Part shown: in pieces, positions 17,694 through 28,535 of the stretch
Layout of the letters: each line of letters starts with the position of its first letter
How positions within the stretch are numbered: the first letter of the stretch is position 1
NCBI GenBank assembly: GCA_030609055.1
Contig: JAUWCZ010000018.1
Coordinates: 1 to 32,016, forward strand
Origin: Chloroflexota bacterium
GTDB lineage: Bacteria; Chloroflexota; Anaerolineae; Anaerolineales; UBA11858
Direction of reading: 5' to 3'
Length of the DNA stretch: 32,016 bases
Notes under the pieces: model-generated
What the model saw: only the letters and a program-made list of their open reading frames with translations
What the model was told of the DNA's origin: nothing
Database searches by the model: none
Program-made: the position numbers and the translations under genes

Positions 17694-19304
17694 ATGAAAA
17701 CTAAATTTATTTTTCTTACAGGCGGTGTCTTAAGTTCTGTAGGGAAAGGAGTAACTGCTGCGGCATTGGGCAGGTTGCTTACGGAACGGGGATACAAAGT
17801 TGCCATCCAAAAACTAGATCCATATATCAATGTTGATCCAGGCACCATGAGTCCCTACCAGCATGGTGAGGTTTTTGTACTAGATGATGGTGCAGAAACC
17901 GATCTTGATTTGGGCCATTACGAACGATTTATCGATACCAGTTTAAACCAGGTCTGCAATGTTACAACCGGACAAGTATATGAAGAAGTGATCATGCGGG
18001 AAAGACGGGGAGATTATTTGGGCGGAACCATACAAGTCATTCCCCATATCACAGATGTCATCAAACGCAGGATCAGGCTGGTTCCCAAGACCACTGGAGC
18101 GGAAATAGTCCTGGTGGAAGTAGGCGGGACCGTGGGTGATATCGAATCCCTGCCCTTCTTAGAAGCCTTCCGGCAAATGAGAGGTGATCTTGGTAAGAAA
18201 AACAGTTTCTATATCCACGTCACCTGGCTGCCTTTTATCGGTGCCACGGGGGAATTAAAAACCAAACCTACCCAGCATTCCGTCCGGGAACTGAGGTCAA
18301 TCGGTATCTCTCCTGATATGATTATCGCCCGCTCGGACCATCCGGTTCCTGAAGAGCTGCGGGACAAAATCGCCCTTTTCTGTGATGTGGATTTACAGGC
18401 CGTTGTGCCCATGGAAACTACAGATATCCTCTATAACATCCCTTTGATTCTGGAAGATGCGGCTGTAGGTGAGTTCATCTCCGATAGAATGAAATTAAAG
18501 AAACGCCAGGATCCCGACTGGAAATCCTGGAGAAAAATGGTCACTGCGATGCGGGAACAAAAACCAACTGTCAATGTGGCTTTAGTAGGCAAATATGTCG
18601 AACTTCAGGATGCGTACATGAGTGTTCGCGAAGCGCTGCAGCATGCTGGGACGGAAAATGGTGTGGAAGTAAAGATCACCTGGATCCACTCATCAAAACT
18701 GGAAAAAGACAAGGAGCTCTCTCTTCTAGAGGCTGTGGATGGAATTGTAGTGCCAGGCGGTTTTGGCGAACGGGGGATCGAGGGGAAAATAAACGCCATC
18801 CGATATGCACGGATTCAACAAGTACCCTACCTGGGGTTGTGCCTAGGAATGCAGGTAATGGTAATTGAGCTTGCCAGATATCACTTTGGTGAGGAAGGGG
18901 CCAACTCAACTGAATTTAATCCCTCTACTCCCCATCCTGTGATTGATTTAATGCCTGATCAGCGAGATATAACAGACAAAGGCGGGACTATGCGTCTCGG
19001 ATTGTATCCCTGTCAGTTACAATCAGGTACCATCGCTGCCGAAGCATATCAGGAAGACTTAGTTCAGGAACGGCACAGGCACCGATTTGAATTCAACAAT
19101 GCCTACAGGGATGAATTAAGCAAAGCAGGTATGGTCTTTTCTGGTTTATCCCCGGACGGCAACCTGGTTGAAATTGCTGAATTGAAGGACCATCCATTTA
19201 TGCTCGGAACGCAATTTCATCCGGAATTTTTATCCAGGCCCTACCGAGCTCATCCGCTCTTTGCATCTTTTATTAAAGCGGTTATAAAACATGCTGGAAG
19301 ATAA
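17694..19304 (+). CDS. pyrG: CTP synthase
   Basis: MKTKFIFLTGGVLSSVGKGVTAAALGRLL...DPYINVDPGTMSPYQHGEVFVLDDGAETDLDLGHYERF; C-terminal GATase GLCLGMQ. Confidence 0.99.
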   Translation: MKTKFIFLTGGVLSSVGKGVTAAALGRLLTERGYKVAIQKLDPYINVDPGTMSPYQHGEVFVLDDGAETDLDLGHYERFIDTSLNQVCNVTTGQVYEEVIMRERRGDYLGGTIQVIPHITDVIKRRIRLVPKTTGAEIVLVEVGGTVGDIESLPFLEAFRQMRGDLGKKNSFYIHVTWLPFIGATGELKTKPTQHSVRELRSIGISPDMIIARSDHPVPEELRDKIALFCDVDLQAVVPMETTDILYNIPLILEDAAVGEFISDRMKLKKRQDPDWKSWRKMVTAMREQKPTVNVALVGKYVELQDAYMSVREALQHAGTENGVEVKITWIHSSKLEKDKELSLLEAVDGIVVPGGFGERGIEGKINAIRYARIQQVPYLGLCLGMQVMVIELARYHFGEEGANSTEFNPSTPHPVIDLMPDQRDITDKGGTMRLGLYPCQLQSGTIAAEAYQEDLVQERHRHRFEFNNAYRDELSKAGMVFSGLSPDGNLVEIAELKDHPFMLGTQFHPEFLSRPYRAHPLFASFIKAVIKHAGR

Positions 19305-19369
19305 ACACTAAGCCGATCTTGTGGTATTTATTAATCCCTTCTGATAGACTAAAATAGGCGGCGGAATAA

Positions 19370-20683
<1,314 letters not shown>

Positions 20684-20702
20684 GACTACTTGGAATATAA
20701 GC

Positions 20703-20741
20703 GAGACGGATTCCTCCCAGGAGTCCGTCTCCTTGTCTTTA
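20703..20741 (+). terminator. Putative terminator of eno
   Basis: GAGACGGA ... TCCGTCTC stem followed by CTTGTCTTT. Confidence 0.6.
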
Positions 20742-20749
20742 ATTAATAA

Positions 20750-20778
20750 GATCCCTAATCCTGAGAGGATTAGGGATC
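20750..20778. terminator. Second hairpin in the eno/zinc-ribbon convergent intergenic region
   Basis: Perfect 12-bp stem GATCCCTAATCC (20750-20761) / GGATTAGGGATC (20767-20778), 5-nt loop. Confidence 0.65.
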
Positions 20779-20790
20779 GTGATATTCTTT

Positions 20791-21345
20791 TTATAACTCG
20801 CTTATCAGGGTCTCATCATCCAGATCATCAAGGTTGTCCAGTTCATCCAATTCTTTGATCTCCACGGATTGGACTGCTTCTTTGACCGAAATGTCCTCTC
20901 TGCGTTTTCCGGGCTCTGGCGTGCCACAATAAGGACATAAACTCCAGGGGAGTTTCATCGGACGATCGCAGGCTTGGCAATTCTTCATCAGCTTGGTGTG
21001 ACAGTTTGGACATACGATCCAGTCTTCCGCTGTATGCCGGCCGCAGCCGGGGCAGGCTGAGCGTTCCTCAATGGCTTGGAGTAGGGCTTCTTCTTCCAGC
21101 ATATGCTGGTATTCCTCTTCCATGGTTTGGGGCGGACGCAAAATCAAATAAACCACCAGCCCGGGTAAAAAAAGGACTGCCACTACCAGGACCGCCAGGA
21201 TCCTCACCAAGAGATCTTTTGCCCTGGAGCGGATATCCCGGTAGGTCCAGACCAGCAGGCTGAGCCATAAAGCGGCCAGAAATGCCCCTCCCCAAGCGGC
21301 GGCGATTAAAAGAAAATTATTAAGAGATGAAGAATCAAATATCAT
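20791..21345 (-). CDS. Membrane protein with double zinc ribbon
   Basis: Two N-terminal TM segments then CPGCGRHTAEDWIVCPNCHTKLMKNCQACDRPMKLPWSLCPYCG, acidic LDELDNLDDLDDETL tail. Confidence 0.8.
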   Translation of the reverse strand: MIFDSSSLNNFLLIAAAWGGAFLAALWLSLLVWTYRDIRSRAKDLLVRILAVLVVAVLFLPGLVVYLILRPPQTMEEEYQHMLEEEALLQAIEERSACPGCGRHTAEDWIVCPNCHTKLMKNCQACDRPMKLPWSLCPYCGTPEPGKRREDISVKEAVQSVEIKELDELDNLDDLDDETLISEL

Positions 21346-21491
21346 CCAATTTCTCCTCGACCAGGATTATACCTTATTTCATTATTTCACATATCAGGGG
21401 GCCTCTCCAGCGCGAAAACTGAATCCGCTTGCCCTTTCCAGTTTTCTCCGGTATAACAGGGGAAAGTGGGGTTATTTATAAGGAGGATGAA

Positions 21492-22199
21492 ATGGAGCGG
21501 GGATTACCATCCTATCGAATCAAAGACCTGGATCACAACGAAAGACCAAGAGAACGGTTGGCTAAAATGGGCGCGCATGTCCTGAGTACAGCTGAGTTAT
21601 TGGCTATTCTGCTGCGGGTAGGCGTGGAAGGGGAAAACGCGATTCAGGTAGGCCAGCGCCTGCTGAAAGATTTTGACGGCTTAGGTGGATTACAGAGGGC
21701 AACCTATCCTGAAATCTGCGCCCAGCATGGAATTGGAGAAGCAAAAGCAGCTCAAATCAAAGCAGCCATTGACCTTGGAAGACGGCTTTCCGCGCAGTCG
21801 CCAGAGGATCGACCGATCATTCACAGCCCGGAAGATGCTGCTGACCTGGTACAGTACGAAATGAGCTCCTTGGAACAGGAGCATCTCCGGGTGATCCTGT
21901 TGAATACCAGAAACCATGTCCTGGCCATCAGAACTATCTACCAGGGTTCCTTGAACTCATCTCAGGTTAGGATAGGTGAATTGTTTAAACCTGCCATTAG
22001 GGAAAACGCGGCCGCAATCATTGTTATTCATAATCACCCCAGTGGAGATCCATCCCCCAGCCCAGATGACGTAGCGATCACCCGGGCAATCATAGAAGCC
22101 GGAAAGTTATTGGATATCCAGGTGTTGGATCACCTGATTATCGGACAAGGTCGATTTGTCTCTTTAAACAGAAGGGGATTGGGGTTTACAGAAGATTAA
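21492..22199 (+). CDS. radC: RadC family DNA repair-associated JAB/MPN domain protein
   Basis: [19 protein letters not shown]...[28 protein letters not shown] motif [26 protein letters not shown] before ATG 21492. Confidence 0.97.
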   Translation: MERGLPSYRIKDLDHNERPRERLAKMGAHVLSTAELLAILLRVGVEGENAIQVGQRLLKDFDGLGGLQRATYPEICAQHGIGEAKAAQIKAAIDLGRRLSAQSPEDRPIIHSPEDAADLVQYEMSSLEQEHLRVILLNTRNHVLAIRTIYQGSLNSSQVRIGELFKPAIRENAAAIIVIHNHPSGDPSPSPDDVAITRAIIEAGKLLDIQVLDHLIIGQGRFVSLNRRGLGFTED

Positions 22200-22489
22200 A
22201 GGGTAGTTCTGACTGAAAAACCGTGATACTCTCCAGTCCCTTCCAACCATTCCTCACGGACTGCGCTGACAACGGATGATCTTGATCCTCTCTGTAAAAC
22301 ATGTACTAATTGGATCAGTTTATCTCTTTCCCCCTCGGCAATCACCTCGACGGATCCATCAAGACGATTTCTCACCCAGCCTGTAAGTCCCAGATCACCG
22401 GCTTCTCCTATGACAAAATACCGGAATCCGACGCCTTGCACCCGACCCTCTACCCGGGCATGCACCCGATAATTCTGTCTCTCATTCAT
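22196..22489 (-). CDS. acyP: Acylphosphatase
   Basis: [46 protein letters not shown]; start ATG 22489 overlaps the upstream stop (ATGA). Confidence 0.96.
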   Translation of the reverse strand: MNERQNYRVHARVEGRVQGVGFRYFVIGEAGDLGLTGWVRNRLDGSVEVIAEGERDKLIQLVHVLQRGSRSSVVSAVREEWLEGTGEYHGFSVRTTL

Positions 22490-23697
22490 CGATTGGTATC
22501 CCATTCCTGTTCAAGCTGGTTTCCCTGATATTTACTGATGATAAAAATCCCCAGTAATACTAACAAGATAAACAGAACCCCACTAAGAATATAGATATAC
22601 ATCAGGTATTTTCCTCTGGAAAAAACATCCCGCTTCCATTCTTTTTCAAGCTCCTCAAGAGTTGTTCCCAGAGAAATTTCCACACCACGTTCACAGCTAA
22701 CCCCCTGATCATAGGCATAAATCATCGCCTGAATACCTGTCACACCGTATTCCCGTTGAATGTAATCCAGTAATGAATCCGCTTGGGCATAAGAAAGCAG
22801 AGCCAGATCCGGATCAGCAGGGAAGGCTAGGCAAAGATGGGAAAACGGGATCAATCCCCTCTCTCCATAAGCTCTTTCCAGGATCAGGGGGTAATCCGGA
22901 TGGGAATAGAATTCCATCCGGGATGCAATACCTTCCTTAAACCAGGCTGGAAGATACTTGTATTCATCCCCCATAAATCTATAAAGCAGGATGTGGGTGA
23001 TTTCATGCGGAATCAAACGCTGGATCTCAAGGGATTGGTCAACCCCGGGTGGCAGGGAAACTACAACCGACCCCAACTCAGGATCCGCGTGTCCTCCTAC
23101 CCAAGTCTGACCTATGCTGGTCAGGGTGGACTGTAATTCCTCATCTGAGCTGTAAACAAGAATATCTATAGGTTGATCACTAGCGGGCTGTTGGAGCAGC
23201 TCCAATACTCGATCATATCCGTTGTTGGCAGCGTCCAGGACTCCCTGTGCCAGAGTGATCTCTCCCTCATACCAGTAAATCATAAAGGGCTCTTCGATCA
23301 GTTCCTGCCAGTTAAAACGGTTATCCAGATAAGTAAAGGAATATGTGGGCGTCTCAACCTGATCCCCATTTTCCAGAATGATGAGATAGCTATAGGTAAT
23401 AGATGAAAATGCTGGTAATGGTCTTTGGGCTAGATCATATACAAACTGGGCTTGGCCCGGCGAGATAATCAACACCTGACCGATAAAACCAGGGATTCCG
23501 GGGGCTTGAAGGACCAGATTAATCTCGCTGACTGGGATTTCGCTTTGGAGCCAGATTTGGAAGACAATTTCCTCCCCAAAAGTGTACTCCATTTCTTCTG
23601 ACAACACCTCCACCTCCCCATCTGCCAGGACAGGCGGGGGGACTGAACAGATCAAGAGTAGAAATAAGAGAATAAGAAAGTAGAGAGGTTTTTTCAT
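22486..23697 (-). CDS. Peptidase MA-like (gluzincin) metallohydrolase, secreted and membrane anchored
   Basis: Signal peptide; IPHEITHILLYRF..DEYKYLPAWFKEGIASRMEF (HExxH plus downstream E); C-terminal TM YLMYIYILSGVLFILLVLLGIFIISKY. Confidence 0.82.
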   Translation of the reverse strand: MKKPLYFLILLFLLLICSVPPPVLADGEVEVLSEEMEYTFGEEIVFQIWLQSEIPVSEINLVLQAPGIPGFIGQVLIISPGQAQFVYDLAQRPLPAFSSITYSYLIILENGDQVETPTYSFTYLDNRFNWQELIEEPFMIYWYEGEITLAQGVLDAANNGYDRVLELLQQPASDQPIDILVYSSDEELQSTLTSIGQTWVGGHADPELGSVVVSLPPGVDQSLEIQRLIPHEITHILLYRFMGDEYKYLPAWFKEGIASRMEFYSHPDYPLILERAYGERGLIPFSHLCLAFPADPDLALLSYAQADSLLDYIQREYGVTGIQAMIYAYDQGVSCERGVEISLGTTLEELEKEWKRDVFSRGKYLMYIYILSGVLFILLVLLGIFIISKYQGNQLEQEWDTNR

Positions 23698-23764
23698 GGA
23701 TGCAGATACAGGGTTGATTAATATTAACAGTGGTCAGCTGTTTTGAATTTGTAATAGATTTCGC

Positions 23765-24871
23765 TTATTCCATCCATAGATCATCATCCAGCTTAAGATC
23801 ATCCCGATCATAATCGAATCCATCCTGATCAAGGTCAAATCCATCCTGACTATAATCCAATTTATCCCGATCATAATCAATATCATCCAGGTCATACTCA
23901 TCCTGATCAGTAAATGGAAGATCAAACATAGCCAGATTTAGACCATCCTCCAGGAAATCCAGTCGTTCCAGAGCTTGCTGGATAAGTTCAGCTTCGTCCT
24001 CACTCACATCATCCTCGAGAAGTTGATGGATTGCCGGACCTGCTTCCTCGCCACCAATTTGGGACAGGGACCAGATGGCTGCGCCCCGGATTTCAGGGAG
24101 ATCATCCAGTAAATCCAGAATAACTGGTACTGCGTCTTCAATGGTTAACTCCCCACAGGCGCGGACGGCTTCCAGCCGGACTTTGGGAGAAGTATGCTGA
24201 AGTTTGTCACAAACCAGTTCGCCGTAGTGATGATCAAGGGATCGGCCCATGGCGAATACTGCACTGGAGATCCAATCCTCAAGGTCACTTTTATAAGCAT
24301 TAAGAATATGCTCCTGGACTTCCGGGCGGGAGGAATAACTGATGGCTTCCAGAGCCCGCTGTTGAATCTGGTGAGGCTGGTCGCTTTCCAGAATTCCCAA
24401 GAGTTTATCTTCTATTTGCTCTTTCTCCACAGGGTTGATTTTGTCCATTTCTCCCCGGAAGATATACTTACCCAGAACGGATGCTGTCACCGCCCGGACA
24501 TCTATAAACTCTTCCTCGTCCAAGACAGATAAAAAGAAGGGGATCAAGTCATCCGTATCAAACACTTCGATTGCCCGGGTCGCAAAGAATCTCACCTGAT
24601 CATCAGGATCCTTCAGGGCGAACCTGAAAATGGGTTCAAAAGATAGAAGATTATTGGTATCTGTCAGCTGTTCAAGATCCTCAATCAACCCCCTCCTCCG
24701 ATCCACATTAACATCCGACCAGATTCCGGCCAGGTCAGATAGATTCTCCTGGTTGATATCCGATAATCTGTAAAGATTGAGGGGATCAAGAATCTGGTCA
24801 AGGTCCAGCAAAGCTGAAATGATCTCATCAAACGGTAATTCTTCCAGGGGAGATAAGAATTGTTCTTCCAT
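23765..24871 (-). CDS. HEAT-repeat protein with Asp-rich heptad-repeat C-terminal tail
   Basis: Multiple HEAT-like helices (DDQVRFFATRAIEVF, SPKVRLEAVRACGEL, EIRGAAIWSLSQIGG) and tail DEYDLDDIDYDRDKLDYSQDGFDLDQDGFDYDRDDLKLDDDLWME. Confidence 0.88.
   Translation of the reverse strand: MEEQFLSPLEELPFDEIISALLDLDQILDPLNLYRLSDINQENLSDLAGIWSDVNVDRRRGLIEDLEQLTDTNNLLSFEPIFRFALKDPDDQVRFFATRAIEVFDTDDLIPFFLSVLDEEEFIDVRAVTASVLGKYIFRGEMDKINPVEKEQIEDKLLGILESDQPHQIQQRALEAISYSSRPEVQEHILNAYKSDLEDWISSAVFAMGRSLDHHYGELVCDKLQHTSPKVRLEAVRACGELTIEDAVPVILDLLDDLPEIRGAAIWSLSQIGGEEAGPAIHQLLEDDVSEDEAELIQQALERLDFLEDGLNLAMFDLPFTDQDEYDLDDIDYDRDKLDYSQDGFDLDQDGFDYDRDDLKLDDDLWME
23770..23910 (-). repeat. Degenerate 21-nt (7-aa) tandem repeat in the 3' end of the HEAT gene
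   Basis: Units DEYDLDD/IDYDRDK/LDYSQDG/FDLDQDG/FDYDRDD; DNA units such as tcctgatcaaggtcaaatcca and tcctgactataatccaattta. Confidence 0.8.
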
Positions 24872-25938
24872 CAGGGCAATTGAATAGGTGATGTGAAATC
24901 CAAGATATTAAAGTAGATTAACAACAGCACAACACTGATAAAACCCACCGCATTAACAATATTTTGTACCTGCTGGGACACTCTTTTACCAATTATCAAT
25001 TCTGGCAGGACAAATAAGATCCTTCCTCCGTCCAGCGCAGGGATTGGAAGCAGGTTTAAGACTCCCAGAGATACCGTGATTGAGATCATAAACAGCAGCA
25101 CATTTATGGTCGATGAAGTCCCGGGTAAAAGCTGCTGGTCCTTGGCGCCTGCATAGATATCATACATGCCCTTGTAGCCCACGGGTCGGCCAACTTCCTC
25201 GGCTGATCCTTGTATATAGGCAGCAGGCAATCTTAATACGGCAATGCTATGCTGGACAGTTGCAGAGATACTCAACGGCAGCGCCTGGAACCAATTGATA
25301 TCTCTTACCGGGCTAGTCATAACAATACCAATTGCACCTTCATTTTCCGGCGGATTAACTCTTGGTATCAGCAATATCTGGTCAATCTTCTCATGCCGTT
25401 GGTATTCAATCAGGATTTCTTCACCCAGGTTGGCATAGATTTCATCCCTCAGCTCCTCATAACTTTCCACCTCGTTATCATTAATACTGAGGAGAAGATC
25501 ACCGGGAAGAAGACCAGCTTGTTGGGCGGGCGAATTCTGAATGACTTCCTGTACCTCGATTATTGACATATCAGGAATGCCAAGTTGGCTGATTATAATT
25601 CCATAAATAGCAACAGCTGCTAGTAAATTCATAAACGGTCCCGCCAGGTACACACCAATTCGCACCAGGGGTTTAGCTGCTGCCAATCCGCCTTCAATAT
25701 CAGGTTGACTTTCGCCGAGGGGTTTTACAAAACCTCCCAGGGGAACCCAATTCAGAGTGTATTCCGTGCCTTTGAATTCAAACAGCTTGGTTATTCTCGG
25801 GGGGAATCCAATCCCAAACTCTTCTACTTTCACACCAAATATCTGGGCAGCAATAAAGTGCCCCAGCTCATGCAGAATAATTAGAGCAGCCAGCACACCA
25901 ATAAACTGTAACAGGTTAATTATCATAGTATTTTCCAA
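24871..25938 (-). CDS. rseP: M50 family site-2 zinc metalloprotease with PDZ domain (RseP/YluC-like)
   Basis: LAALIILHELGHFIAAQIFGVKVEEFGIGFPPR (HELGH), PDZ SPAQQAGLLPGDLLLSINDNEV, LNLLPIPALDGGRILF. Confidence 0.95.
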   Translation of the reverse strand: MENTMIINLLQFIGVLAALIILHELGHFIAAQIFGVKVEEFGIGFPPRITKLFEFKGTEYTLNWVPLGGFVKPLGESQPDIEGGLAAAKPLVRIGVYLAGPFMNLLAAVAIYGIIISQLGIPDMSIIEVQEVIQNSPAQQAGLLPGDLLLSINDNEVESYEELRDEIYANLGEEILIEYQRHEKIDQILLIPRVNPPENEGAIGIVMTSPVRDINWFQALPLSISATVQHSIAVLRLPAAYIQGSAEEVGRPVGYKGMYDIYAGAKDQQLLPGTSSTINVLLFMISITVSLGVLNLLPIPALDGGRILFVLPELIIGKRVSQQVQNIVNAVGFISVVLLLIYFNILDFTSPIQLP

Positions 25939-26009
25939 GATAGGTTTTGCTATCGTTCTGTTTTCTAATCATCGGACATTCGTAATTCAATTGTCCGGGG
26001 TTAAAAAAA

Positions 26010-27002
26010 TTATACCCCAGAGATTTCTGGATCGAGAAGGTGGGCAGGACCACCCGGATGACATTCTAATATCGAATTAACACTCTCAAGAGCCCCCAGT
26101 TTTCCCTTTACTTTTCCTGCCTCAGCAGCCGGGCAAAGGACATGAACGTTGGGACCAGCATCAATTGTGAAACAAACCGGTAAACCATCCTTCCGCCAGG
26201 ACCGCACAGCCCGTATAACTGCTAACGTTTCCGGAAGCCAGTAGTAAAGAGGAGGATTAGAGGTCATCATTACAGAGTGCATCAGGGTGCTGTCCTGTTC
26301 GACGATACCCGCAAATTGTTGAAAATCTCTCTCTAGAAGGGCTTTCCGGCAGATCTCCAACCGTCGATTTGCATCTTCCACTCTGATCTTCTGAAGGGGG
26401 CTGGTCTCGGCCAGCTGGTGGCCCTGGGACGAACCAGTTTCTTTATGCTCCAGGCTGACGAGGACGATCAGATCCACCAGATCCCAATGATCAGGATCGG
26501 CAATGGAAAAAGCAAAGGAAGAACCATGATCCTCACCCGCCTGCCATTCCACAAATCCTCCTGGGATGGATCGACTGGCTGAGCCGGATCCCGTCCGGGC
26601 CAGCTGGGAGAGTTCTCTCTCAGAGAGATTCAATCCAGCGGCGCTGCTGGCCGCACAGCTCAAAGCAGCGAAGGCGGAAGCGGAGGAGGCAATTCCAGTT
26701 CCAGTGGGGAAATTGTTCTCACTTTCCACCCTGGCAAAGAAATCAATTCCAGCCATTTTCCTGATCCGCTCTAACAGGATGCTAACCCGCTCCAGACTCG
26801 TCCCGCTCTCCAGACTCTCATTCAAGAATAAATGATCTTCCTTAAGGGTTGAATCAAAACTAACCCGTGTTTGGGTCTCCAATTCCTTTAAATTCATAGA
26901 GAGAGAGCTGTTGGATGGGATCCTTAACGCCTGATCCCTGTTTCCCCAGTATTTGATAAAAGCGATATTTGGATGGGCGGTTGCGAACGCAGTTGAATTC
27001 AT
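26010..27002 (-). CDS. mvaD: Mevalonate diphosphate decarboxylase family protein (possibly phosphomevalonate decarboxylase)
   Basis: ATAHPNIAFIKYWGNRDQALRIPSNSSLSMNL...LARTGSGSASRSIPGGFVEWQAG...VCFTIDAGPNVHVL. Confidence 0.9.
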   Translation of the reverse strand: MNSTAFATAHPNIAFIKYWGNRDQALRIPSNSSLSMNLKELETQTRVSFDSTLKEDHLFLNESLESGTSLERVSILLERIRKMAGIDFFARVESENNFPTGTGIASSASAFAALSCAASSAAGLNLSERELSQLARTGSGSASRSIPGGFVEWQAGEDHGSSFAFSIADPDHWDLVDLIVLVSLEHKETGSSQGHQLAETSPLQKIRVEDANRRLEICRKALLERDFQQFAGIVEQDSTLMHSVMMTSNPPLYYWLPETLAVIRAVRSWRKDGLPVCFTIDAGPNVHVLCPAAEAGKVKGKLGALESVNSILECHPGGPAHLLDPEISGV

Positions 27003-27018
27003 AGAAAGCTCTTTGAGA

Positions 27019-27762
27019 TTACTCGATAGGGAGGGTAAGGGTTGGGAATAAACAGCTTATTCCACCTTGCCAATTTTGGTAAAAATCCAGCGGGGTTGTG
27101 CCGCTGATTAGACTATGTCCTGAAAAACCCTCCAGGAAACGCTGCAACAATTCATTTTGATTGGGCAGCGGCAGCTGAGCGCACAGATCCCGGATAAAAA
27201 GAGCCTGGTTCTGTTGGACCTGAACTCGTTTTTCAGTCTCATAAGACAATCCAGCAACTTGATCGATGGTTAAGTTGTAGGCTCCCGGGTTGGTTTCCTG
27301 GAGAATCAACCCAATTTCAATCACTGCAGATGTATCCAGGATATAGATATAATTCCAGGACAAATTGCGGTCTGTCAGGATGCTTAGGAAGCGATTGGAA
27401 GGTTGATTGGGATCCTCCAGCCAAAATGCCCCGCGCAGGTTCAAGTCCCGCTGGAGACCATCCTCTGCCTGGGAAGGAAAGAGGGGGAAAAAAAGTTTTA
27501 TGGCTATCGACTCGCCAGATCGACTCAACCAGACACCCTGAAGGAGCGGTTCCTTTTTCGACAAATCATCCACGAATATCAATAGCGTAAACGGTTCTGA
27601 TGAAACAGGTTCCTCCTGCTGTTCTTCAAGTAGAACGGGGACAGGGGTTTTTTGGCCCATCTCCCTTGGTTCATCCCCATCAGCAAATAGAATCTGGCTG
27701 GCCTTGATCCCCAAGAACAGGAAAAGGCTGAAAGAAACAGCAAACAGGACCAGCATGAGTTT
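27019..27762 (-). CDS. Hypothetical membrane-anchored protein
   Basis: N-terminal TM MKSKLMLVLFAVSFSLFLFLGIKASQILF and a ~200-aa soluble domain; co-directional with mvaD. Start uncertain (27792 or 27768-27762 region). Confidence 0.6.
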   Translation of the reverse strand, partial: KLMLVLFAVSFSLFLFLGIKASQILFADGDEPREMGQKTPVPVLLEEQQEEPVSSEPFTLLIFVDDLSKKEPLLQGVWLSRSGESIAIKLFFPLFPSQAEDGLQRDLNLRGAFWLEDPNQPSNRFLSILTDRNLSWNYIYILDTSAVIEIGLILQETNPGAYNLTIDQVAGLSYETEKRVQVQQNQALFIRDLCAQLPLPNQNELLQRFLEGFSGHSLISGTTPLDFYQNWQGGISCLFPTLTLPIE

Positions 27763-27949
27763 GGATTTCATAATCCTCACAAAACCGTACAAACTCCATC
27801 AGGATAAATGTCGCTGACAGGAAAATATAATAGCTTTCTTTGATTTGAATCATACCACTACCAATGATTTTATCGAATCATCACCTCAATACAATTCTGC
27901 AAATCCTAACCCAGAACCGAAGGGAAATTCTCCCCTACTTCACCTCTGG

Positions 27950-28014
27950 TCTTTTAAATCAAAACCGGGCTGGTTATCCCTCTTGTGCTAGCCAGTGAGG
28001 TGATAATCAGCCCG
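27950..28014 (-). terminator. Terminator-like long hairpin downstream of the ftsZ cluster
   Basis: CGGGCTGGTTATC (27966-27978) / GATAATCAGCCCG (28002-28014) plus inner CCTC/GAGG, followed on minus strand by GGTTTTGATTT. Confidence 0.7.
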
Positions 28015-28069
28015 AATCTGTGAATTTAATAAAGAAGATTCTGCTGGGAATATTTTCCAGCAAACCGTT

Positions 28070-28276
28070 TTATTTCACAACTACCGCTAATAATCCCAGG
28101 AGAATTCCCATCGGAAATCCCACCAGAGACCAGGCCAGGTAGGGAGCAGCATCTTCCCGCATCTCCCACATCTCCCGGAAGCGAGGCAGCAGACCCCGCA
28201 CAAACTCGGATTCATCCAGTAATCTAATGTGAAAACTCCACCAGGTATATTCAAGTCTCTCCAAAACAACTTTCAT
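28070..28276 (-). CDS. Small (68 aa) membrane protein, hypothetical
   Basis: AGGAG SD upstream of ATG 28276; C-terminal TM YLAWSLVGFPMGILLGLLAVVVK. Confidence 0.7.
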   Translation of the reverse strand: MKVVLERLEYTWWSFHIRLLDESEFVRGLLPRFREMWEMREDAAPYLAWSLVGFPMGILLGLLAVVVK

Positions 28277-28289
28277 GCCCTACTCCTGT

Positions 28290-28520
28290 TCATTTTGAGG
28301 TTGATATCTTTTTGATCTTTCCCTTCTCATCAGCGACTGCACGCACAATGCGGTTGATTTTTTTCCCACCGGGACCAGAGACTTTTTTCTGGTAAATCAG
28401 CAGAGTATCCGATGATTTTTCGCCTTCCCGGGGGGTAATCTTGGGTTTAACACCCTTCAGATCCGGGTGTTTCTGATATACCTCTTGGGAGATTTTATCA
28501 ATCAATTTGGACTGCAGCAT
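28290..28520 (-). CDS. Small (76 aa) basic hypothetical protein
   Basis: MLQSKLIDKISQEVYQKHPDLKGVKPKITPREGEKSSDTLLIYQKKVSGPGGKKINRIVRAVADEKGKIKKISTSK; AGGAAGG SD, 15 nt after ftsZ stop. Confidence 0.75.
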   Translation of the reverse strand: MLQSKLIDKISQEVYQKHPDLKGVKPKITPREGEKSSDTLLIYQKKVSGPGGKKINRIVRAVADEKGKIKKISTSK

Positions 28521-28535
28521 ATCCTACCTTCCTGT

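Noticed and set aside
20703-20778. Tandem hairpins as a possible CRISPR or REP element
   Set aside because: The two hairpins are unrelated in sequence and fit terminators for convergent genes.
23734-23925. Met/Ile-rich 63-aa minus ORF
   Set aside because: Shifted-frame reading of the 21-nt repeat in the HEAT gene; composition explained by the repeat.
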